6,595 nt of DNA, from assembly GCA_945946745.1 (NCBI GenBank), contig CAMEWZ010000089.1, positions 1 through 6,595 of the forward strand, read 5' to 3'. The notes beneath the pieces were generated by a model. It had not been told where the DNA came from. It saw only the letters and a list, made by a program, of their open reading frames with translations, and ran no database searches. This document shows positions 1 to 4,766 of the stretch, one piece after another; the stretch's first letter is position 1; the number at the start of each line of letters is the position of its first letter. The position numbers were made by a program, and so were the translations under genes. The stretch comes from an uncultured Clostridia bacterium. Lineage in GTDB: Bacteria; Bacillota; Clostridia; Oscillospirales; Oscillospiraceae.

Positions 1-47
1 CCCACCTGCCTTTTCGTGCAGGTCATAATCGGATGCGTTACGGCTAA
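1..47 (+). CDS. C-terminal tail of an unidentified upstream protein (partial)
   Basis: Read in the frame starting at base 3, this stretch encodes the tail HLPFRAGHNRMRYG followed by a TAA at 45-47. The stop lies 9 bases before a perfect intrinsic terminator (57-87), which is the usual arrangement at the end of a real gene. The other two frames either stop at 26-28 or run on through the terminator hairpin. The tail is basic and rich in Arg, His and Tyr. I do not recognise the family from 14 residues, and the rest of the gene lies outside the window. Confidence 0.4.
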   Translation, partial: HLPFRAGHNRMRYG

Positions 48-56
48 AGCGGGGTG

Positions 57-87
57 CATGGGGAGCTTTTGCTCCCCATGTTTTTTT
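57..87 (+). terminator. Strong Rho-independent terminator of the upstream gene
   Basis: CATGGGGAGC (57-66) pairs perfectly with GCTCCCCATG (71-80) around a TTTT loop and is followed directly by seven T (81-87). This is a textbook intrinsic terminator on the plus strand. It should isolate the foldase gene from upstream transcription. Confidence 0.93.
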
Positions 88-149
88 CTGCCGGAGGAAG
101 CAAAAACTGTAAATTTTTTTGTTTTTTCCCGTTTTCCGCAGATTACCCC

Positions 150-178
150 TTGAAACCCCGGGGAATATCGGTTATAAT
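150..178 (+). promoter_or_regulatory. Sigma-A-type promoter of the foldase gene
   Basis: A TTGAAA -35 box (150-155), a 17-base spacer and a perfect TATAAT -10 box (173-178) make a near-consensus vegetative promoter. Transcription should start near 185, leaving a leader of about 55 bases before the ATG at 240. The spacer begins with the palindrome CCCCGGGG (156-163), which could be an operator or chance. Confidence 0.85.
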
Positions 179-239
179 ATCACGGCTATGCATTTTGAGC
201 GCAAAGTACACCATTGAGACAACGAGAGGATATGATCAC

Positions 240-1892
240 ATGAGTGCATCCAACAAGAAAAAGCTCCGCAAAGAGCAGGAGGCTGAAAAGCTGACCGAAA
301 AGCAGCGCACCGCTCTGAAGGAAGCCAAGAAAGTGAAGCTTTACACAGCCGCCTTCGGGATTGTGCTGGTTCTGCTGCTGGTCACCGCGCTATTTGTTGG
401 CGTCCGGCAGGTGATCACGAGCAAGGGCATTCGGGAGAAGAACACCGTTGCCTTGACCGTGGGCACCCACGAAATCAGCAACGCGGAACTGAATTATTAC
501 TACATGGACGCGGTGAACAACTTCTACTCCAACTATGGCAGCTACGCCGCCATGTTTGGTCTGGACGTAACCAAGCCTTTGGATGAGCAGTTCGTGGACG
601 AGACTGCCGGCACCACCTGGGCCGACGATTTCCTGTCCTCCGCCAAGTCCACCGCCCAGGCTGCCTACGCCCTGGCGGATGCCGCCCAGGCTGCGGGCTT
701 CACCCTGCCCGAGGCGGATCAGACCAGCATCCAGAACAACATTGCCACCATGGATGTCTACGCCACCCTGTATGGCTACGGCAGCGGTGAGGATTATCTG
801 AAAGCCATCTACGGCAAGGGCGCCACCACGGAAAGCTACCAGGCATACTGCGAGCGCAATGCTCTGGCCCAGGCTTACCAGGAATTCTATGCCGACTCTC
901 TGACCTACACCGATGAGCAGCTGCGCCAGGCCGAGGCGGATAACTACAGCGCTTACTCCTCCTTCACCTACCAGACCTACTATCTGGCTGCCAGCCGCTT
1001 CTTGACCGGCGGAACCACCGGCGAGGATGGCACGACCACCTATTCCGAGGAAGAAACTGCCGCGTCTGTTGCCGCTGCGGAGGCTGCCGCCAAGTCTCTG
1101 ACGGAGGCGGATATCCATTCTGTTGAGGATCTGGATGCTGCCATCGCCGCCCTGGAGGTCAACGCCGACACCCAGGCTGCCAGCACCGCCTACGACAGCA
1201 CCAAGTACAGCTCCGTCAATTCCGCTTACCTGGATTGGGTCACGGACGAAAGCCGGAAAGAGGGCGACATCGCCTCCTTCCCCAACACCTCCGTCACCAC
1301 CGATGAAGACGGCAACGAGACCACCACGGTCAACGGCTATTACGTGGTCTACTTCATCCGCAGCACCGACAATCAGTTCCCCCTGTCCAATGTTCGCCAC
1401 ATTCTGGTCACCCCCGAGCATGTCCATGACGAGGGTGAGGATGCCCACGCCGATGGCGAAACCTACTCGGCTGAAGAGTTGGCTGCCGCCAAGGAAACCG
1501 CCGAGGAGATTCTGGCCCAGTGGAAGGCCGGGGAGCACACGGAGGAAAGCTTCGCCGCTCTGGCAAACGAGAAATCCGCTGACGGTGACGGCACCACCGG
1601 CGGTCTGTACGAGAACATTTCTCCCGACTCCAACTATGTTTCCGGCTTTAAGGATTGGGCCTTGGCCGGTCACAAGAGCGGCGATACCGGCATCGTGGAA
1701 ACCGAGTACGGCTACCATGTGATGTACTATGTGGGCGACACCGACTACACCTACCGGGATTATCAGATTGAGACCGATCTGCGCAACGCCGATGTCAGCG
1801 ATTGGTACAGCCAGACTGTGTCCGCCATGCCCATGACCGATGGCGACACCCGTTACGTCCGCACCGATCTGGTTCTCAACGCCGCAGGCTAA
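240..1892 (+). CDS. Membrane-anchored SurA/PrsA-like peptidyl-prolyl cis-trans isomerase (parvulin)
   Basis: This 550-residue protein should catalyse or assist prolyl isomerisation and folding of exported proteins on the outer face of the membrane. Residues 1-33 are a Lys/Glu-rich cytoplasmic tail and about 34-56 form one transmembrane helix with no lipobox, so it is a type II membrane anchor rather than a PrsA-type lipoprotein. A SurA-N-like chaperone region begins near 69. A parvulin (PpiC) domain spans about 385-499, with RHIL (His387) at its first strand and EYGYH (His493) at its last. A His/acidic loop (His394, His396, His403) sits just after the first strand. The open frame extends upstream to 54, but that part would cross the terminator and promoter. 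I chose ATG 240 because AGAGG lies at 225-229, although the 10-base spacing is a little long. The gene converges on the pilus cluster. Any role in pilin folding is inference from position. Confidence 0.9.
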   Translation: MSASNKKKLRKEQEAEKLTEKQRTALKEAKKVKLYTAAFGIVLVLLLVTALFVGVRQVITSKGIREKNTVALTVGTHEISNAELNYYYMDAVNNFYSNYGSYAAMFGLDVTKPLDEQFVDETAGTTWADDFLSSAKSTAQAAYALADAAQAAGFTLPEADQTSIQNNIATMDVYATLYGYGSGEDYLKAIYGKGATTESYQAYCERNALAQAYQEFYADSLTYTDEQLRQAEADNYSAYSSFTYQTYYLAASRFLTGGTTGEDGTTTYSEEETAASVAAAEAAAKSLTEADIHSVEDLDAAIAALEVNADTQAASTAYDSTKYSSVNSAYLDWVTDESRKEGDIASFPNTSVTTDEDGNETTTVNGYYVVYFIRSTDNQFPLSNVRHILVTPEHVHDEGEDAHADGETYSAEELAAAKETAEEILAQWKAGEHTEESFAALANEKSADGDGTTGGLYENISPDSNYVSGFKDWALAGHKSGDTGIVETEYGYHVMYYVGDTDYTYRDYQIETDLRNADVSDWYSQTVSAMPMTDGDTRYVRTDLVLNAAG

Positions 1893-1910
1893 ACCAAACA
1901 AAATACGCCA

Positions 1911-1941
1911 AGGGGGCGGATTGCTGTGCAATCCGCCCCTT
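1911..1941. terminator. Bidirectional hairpin terminator between foldase and sortase genes
   Basis: GGGGCGGATTGC (1913-1924) pairs perfectly with GCAATCCGCCCC (1928-1939) around a TGT loop. A T-rich run follows on the plus strand (TTACTCTTATATT) and a shorter one, TATTTTG, a few bases further on the minus strand. It lies 18 bases after the foldase stop and 26 bases after the sortase stop, so it can end both convergent transcripts. The U-tracts are imperfect, so efficiency is uncertain. Confidence 0.85.
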
Positions 1942-1967
1942 ACTCTTATATTGCGCAAGCCTGCCGG

Positions 1968-2807
1968 TCAGCCGCCATCCGTACCGATTGGCGCTTGTGT
2001 TCCCGTATAGCGAGCAGTGCTTTCTTCTTCCAGCGTCCGCCCCTCGCAGGGCCGGATCACCGCGAGAAGAACCGTCCGCGCGTCGGTAAATTCATAGGAG
2101 CAGGTGGAAAGCGCCAAGATCGGTTCCTTCGCCGCAACCCACTGGGTCAAAGTCTCCTCCCGCTGCCAGACGCTTCGGCTTTGGAGCAGTTCCAGCAATT
2201 CCCCTTGCTCGCACGCCTGCCACTGGGCAGGATCGAACACCCGTTGCTCCGACACCCCCACCAGCAGGCAGGCCATGACTTCCAATGCATAGGCGTTTCC
2301 GGGCGTCAGCAAAATTCCCGTGGCATGTTCCCGAAAGAAATCCTCCTGCTTGTACCGTTCCAACTCCCCGAACATTTTCCCGTCCGCCATGTGATGGCCA
2401 TACACCAGGGAATAGGCGTCCGTAAAATCCCGACTGTTCCGGGTATCCAAAAAGATGCTGCCTGCCAGGGCAAAATTCCCGTAAATATCGGTATTGAGGT
2501 ATTCATAATTGGTCTTCCCCTGCAAGATGGGATAATCGATCTGGGTGCCATCCAGGGTAAGCCAGGCGCAGACATCGGGGTTGACCTCTTGCAGGGCGGA
2601 AAAATCCGGCTTTGGGCTTTCCTCCGCTTGTGGAAGCTGGGGCTTCAGCGGAGCCACTTCCGCCTGCACCGCCTCCACCGCCGCGTAGATTCGTTCATTA
2701 TCCCATAGGGCAAAGGCGGAATAGGAAACAGACAGCAACAGCAGCAGCCCTGTGACAACGCTGAATAGCCCGTTTGCCATTCTAAGAACAAAGCTGTGAA
2801 ATTTCAT
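1968..2807 (-). CDS. srtB: Class B sortase, probable pilus-polymerising transpeptidase
   Basis: This 279-residue membrane-anchored transpeptidase should cleave the sorting signals of the neighbouring surface proteins after Thr and join them to a pilin lysine or to the wall. Residues 13-34 form the N-terminal membrane anchor. The catalytic domain (about 67-255) has typical class B features: NPDVCAWL near 76, DYPILQ near 91, then YGHHM with catalytic His138, LSTC with nucleophile Cys236, and Arg244 in DART. The long segment between the His and Cys motifs fits class B rather than class A or C. A short hydrophilic tail follows. The ATG is preceded by AGAGG (2816-2820) with 8-base spacing. It is the last gene of the pilus cluster, 81 bases after the pilin stop, with a strong hairpin in the gap. 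In S. pyogenes FCT loci the pilin polymerase is likewise a class B enzyme. A wall-anchoring or dual role cannot be excluded. Confidence 0.93.
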   Translation of the reverse strand: MKFHSFVLRMANGLFSVVTGLLLLLSVSYSAFALWDNERIYAAVEAVQAEVAPLKPQLPQAEESPKPDFSALQEVNPDVCAWLTLDGTQIDYPILQGKTNYEYLNTDIYGNFALAGSIFLDTRNSRDFTDAYSLVYGHHMADGKMFGELERYKQEDFFREHATGILLTPGNAYALEVMACLLVGVSEQRVFDPAQWQACEQGELLELLQSRSVWQREETLTQWVAAKEPILALSTCSYEFTDARTVLLAVIRPCEGRTLEEESTARYTGTQAPIGTDGG

Positions 2808-2842
2808 AAGGGTTTCCTCTCTGCATCCCGTGACACCGCGTT

Positions 2843-2873
2843 GCGGCAGGGCTGGAATTTCCAGCTCTGCCGC
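2843..2873 (-). promoter_or_regulatory. Strong intercistronic stem-loop between pilin and sortase genes
   Basis: Two 15-base arms (2843-2857 and 2859-2873) are complementary at 14 of 15 positions; in the minus-strand RNA the exception is an A-C mismatch. With a realistic loop of three to five bases the stem is still about 12-13 pairs. No T-run follows on the minus strand, so it is not a classic terminator. It sits 15 bases after the pilin stop and before the sortase ribosome binding site. Likely roles are protecting the 3' end of the pilin mRNA or lowering sortase output relative to pilin; both are inference. Confidence 0.75.
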
Positions 2874-2888
2874 GTTTGCTGTGTATCA

Positions 2889-3857
2889 TCAATCATCCAG
2901 TTGCCGCCGGCGTCTGATCAGGAACAGCACCGCCGCTCCCGCGCTGACTCCCAAAATCAACACAAAGGGCAGATCGTCCAGTTGGATGCCGGTGTCAATT
3001 TGGTCGTTCTGCTTGCGGTTGGTAAACGAAGCGCTCTGGCTGCCGGACTGGATGGTTCCCGTATCCCCGGATTTGGTAGTGACGTACTTTTCCCCGGTAT
3101 AATCCGATTCCGTAACCGCGAATGCCACACCATAGGGCAGGTTTTCGATGGAAATGGTCTCCCCGTCCTTTAAGTAGAAGGTGGTCGGAACACCCAGCCG
3201 GATTTCCGTGGGGTTATTCCCGTTGGTGCCGCCGGTGACCTGGAAGGATGCGGGATACGTCTTGCCCGTTTCCCCGGTCAGCTCGACCTGGAAGGTAAAA
3301 TACTTGTTTTTGTCTCCCAGATTGCCGGTGACCGTCTTGGTGACATGGAGCGTACCGGCGGAGTAGGTATTGGTAATGCTGCCGCATTTCTCGCCCCCAG
3401 CAGACTCGGTATGAACTGCGGCCACGCGAATGTTCCCGCTTTCATCATTCAAAACGCTTACCACCAGTCTGATATCCCCACTGTGATAGGTCACGCCGGC
3501 GGTCTGATTGGTGGTAACCTCCCGAAGGGTATATTCGTAGATGCCAACGGTGGTATAGGTGGGCAGCTGGATGGTAATGTTTGCCTTGGCTCCCGCTGCC
3601 GTCGCGCTGCCCTTTGCAAAGGTCGCGCCGGTGATGGTGCCCAGATTCGGCGCGGATACCGCGTCTCCCTCCGTGACCCTTCCGGCTCCAACCTGCTGCA
3701 AGGTAAAGGTTTCCGCCGGGCTGGTGCCCGCGCCTTGCAGCCGGTATACCTTTTCGATGGTGACCGTGGCTTGATCCGTATACGCGGCAGCGGAGCCTAC
3801 GGCCGCCACAGCGAACACCAGCATCAGGCAGAGTATCAGACAAATACATTTTTTCAT
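2889..3857 (-). CDS. Spy0128/FctA-type major pilin subunit with two isopeptide Ig-like domains
   Basis: This 322-residue surface protein is the likely backbone subunit of a sortase-assembled pilus. Residues 1-25 are a Sec signal peptide, probably cleaved after Ala25. Domain 1 spans about 28-166 and domain 2 about 167-282. Each shows the Lys/Glu/Asn pattern of intramolecular isopeptide bonds: Lys36 (TIEK), Glu113 (LREV) and Asn163 (ITNTY); then Lys174 (HVTK), Glu250 (AVTE) and Asn280 (SFTN). The spacing closely follows S. pyogenes Spy0128. Lys157, six residues before Asn163, is a candidate linkage lysine by analogy with Spy0128 Lys161. The C-terminus has the sorting signal QIDTG (286-290), a hydrophobic stretch (297-314) and an RRRR tail. 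The ATG has AGGAGG (3866-3871) 8 bases upstream. It lies between the pseudo-signal-peptidase and sortase genes, as in FCT loci. The family call is firm; the exact bond residues are predicted by motif. Confidence 0.9.
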   Translation of the reverse strand: MKKCICLILCLMLVFAVAAVGSAAAYTDQATVTIEKVYRLQGAGTSPAETFTLQQVGAGRVTEGDAVSAPNLGTITGATFAKGSATAAGAKANITIQLPTYTTVGIYEYTLREVTTNQTAGVTYHSGDIRLVVSVLNDESGNIRVAAVHTESAGGEKCGSITNTYSAGTLHVTKTVTGNLGDKNKYFTFQVELTGETGKTYPASFQVTGGTNGNNPTEIRLGVPTTFYLKDGETISIENLPYGVAFAVTESDYTGEKYVTTKSGDTGTIQSGSQSASFTNRKQNDQIDTGIQLDDLPFVLILGVSAGAAVLFLIRRRRQLDD

Positions 3858-3922
3858 GGGGTTATCCTCCTATTGAAATGGTTTTGTGTCTATTGTTGAT
3901 GGATTTTTCCTTCGATATTCCG

Positions 3923-3945
3923 AAAAAGATGCCAAGCTTGGCATC
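3923..3945 (-). terminator. Terminator-like hairpin between the signal-peptidase-like gene and the pilin gene
   Basis: The perfect palindrome GATGCCAAGCTTGGCATC (3928-3945) folds on the minus strand as a 7-pair stem with an AGCT loop and is followed by five T (read 3927 to 3923). It starts one base after the stop codon of the signal-peptidase-like gene. This is the form of an intrinsic terminator inside the cluster. I found no convincing promoter between it and the pilin ATG, so it is probably leaky or regulated rather than a full operon boundary. Confidence 0.7.
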
Positions 3946-3946
3946 G

Positions 3947-4495
3947 TCAGATTCCCCTGCGGCGCAAAATGGTAATCACCTTGCCCTCCACAGCGCTGCA
4001 GGGCACAGGGCCAAAGTCCCGGGAATCCTCGCATTGGGTTCGGTAGTCCCCCAGCAGAAAAACGCTGCCCTCCGGGACGGTAAAGGGATAGGTAAGCCCT
4101 TCCTTGGCATAGGTGGGAAACAGAATATCCCCGGACTGGCTGGTGCCATTGACCAGAAGCTCCCCGCTGTCATCGATGGTGATAATGTCCCCTTCCCGGC
4201 CCAAGATCCGGCCCACACGGCGCTGTCCTGCCGCGGTGTATACCACCACTTCCTTGTTCGAAAACGTCTGATCCCAGCGAAACGCAATCAGAAAGTCGCC
4301 ATCCTGGATGGCAGGATACATGCCATTGCCCTGGGCCTGGGTAATCAAAAACACCTGGGTCAGCAGCAGCGCCAGCGTGAATGCCAGAGCGCACCAGCGC
4401 AGTGCAAGGGCGCCATATTCCCGGGCAAGGCGCAGCCGCATCCGCTGCCGGTAGAGGACTTGCCCAATGTCGTCCGGTTTGCTATCTGTAGCCAT
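3947..4495 (-). CDS. Signal-peptidase-I-like protein lacking the catalytic Ser/Lys dyad (SipA-like pilus assembly factor)
   Basis: This 182-residue protein has the signal peptidase I (S26) fold signature with one N-terminal membrane helix (about 28-52). Conserved boxes are present: GNGMYPAIQDGD (56-67), GRILGREGD (95-103) and GDYRTQ...EDSRDFG (149-162). The residue before Met59, where active enzymes have Ser, is Gly58. The position just before Arg96, where active enzymes have Lys, is Gly95. Both catalytic residues therefore appear to be missing while the structural boxes remain, so it is probably not a protease. S. pyogenes SipA, encoded between cpa and fctA, has likewise lost its Ser/Lys dyad and is needed for pilus polymerisation; by analogy this is an assembly factor or chaperone. 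AGGAGG (4502-4507) lies 6 bases before the ATG, and the gene overlaps the upstream small gene by 14 bases, suggesting coupled translation. Automated pipelines would call it lepB. Confidence 0.88.
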   Translation of the reverse strand: MATDSKPDDIGQVLYRQRMRLRLAREYGALALRWCALAFTLALLLTQVFLITQAQGNGMYPAIQDGDFLIAFRWDQTFSNKEVVVYTAAGQRRVGRILGREGDIITIDDSGELLVNGTSQSGDILFPTYAKEGLTYPFTVPEGSVFLLGDYRTQCEDSRDFGPVPCSAVEGKVITILRRRGI

Positions 4496-4766
4496 CCGTT
4501 TCCTCCTGGGGCTTTCTCAGCAGTTGGCTGCGCACCCGTTCGGCAAGCAGCGCCTTTTCATACAGAGCATTCAATTCCTCCAGCTTCTTCCACACATCCT
4601 CCGGATCCAGGCCGCCGATCACCGATTTCCGAAATCGAACCTGGGAAAGCCATTGGGCAATTTCCACCAGAACCGGATTGTCCTGAACCGGCGCCGGTGG
4701 ATGGGACGGTGGCCTTCGCTCCCGGCGGGAAAAGGGCTTTTTGGTATACTTTCCCACTGTGCTCAC
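4482..4766 (-). CDS. Small cytosolic helical protein of unknown function in the pilus cluster
   Basis: This 94-residue protein has no signal peptide or membrane segment. Residues 1-30 are basic and Pro-rich. Residues 33-84 look helical, with the core FRKSVIGGLDPEDVWKKLEE (45-64) followed by NALYEKALLAER, probably a coiled coil. I do not recognise a named family. The pattern F-K-x-x-x-G-G-x-D-x-x-x-V followed by a helix loosely recalls the N-terminal domain of DivIVA/GpsB proteins, which place complexes at curved or septal membrane; this is a weak similarity. The start is GTG, whose GTGA overlaps the TGA of the upstream surface-protein gene by 4 bases, with GGAGG at 4772-4776. Its end overlaps the next gene by 14 bases. 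Both junctions imply coupled translation, which strongly supports it as a real gene tied to pilus assembly. S. pyogenes FCT loci have no obvious counterpart here. Confidence 0.8.
   Translation of the reverse strand: MSTVGKYTKKPFSRRERRPPSHPPAPVQDNPVLVEIAQWLSQVRFRKSVIGGLDPEDVWKKLEELNALYEKALLAERVRSQLLRKPQEETDGYR

Noticed and set aside
54..239. Upstream extension of the foldase reading frame
   Set aside because: It would be translated from inside the terminator hairpin and across the promoter; the sequence preceding Met at 240 is not protein-like.
390..1958. 522-codon minus-strand open frame opposite the foldase gene
   Set aside because: Gly/Val-rich translation typical of an antisense shadow of a GC-rich gene; it also runs through the shared terminator hairpin.
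1926..2708. 260-codon plus-strand open frame opposite the sortase gene
   Set aside because: Antisense to a sortase with complete catalytic motifs, and begins inside the bidirectional terminator.
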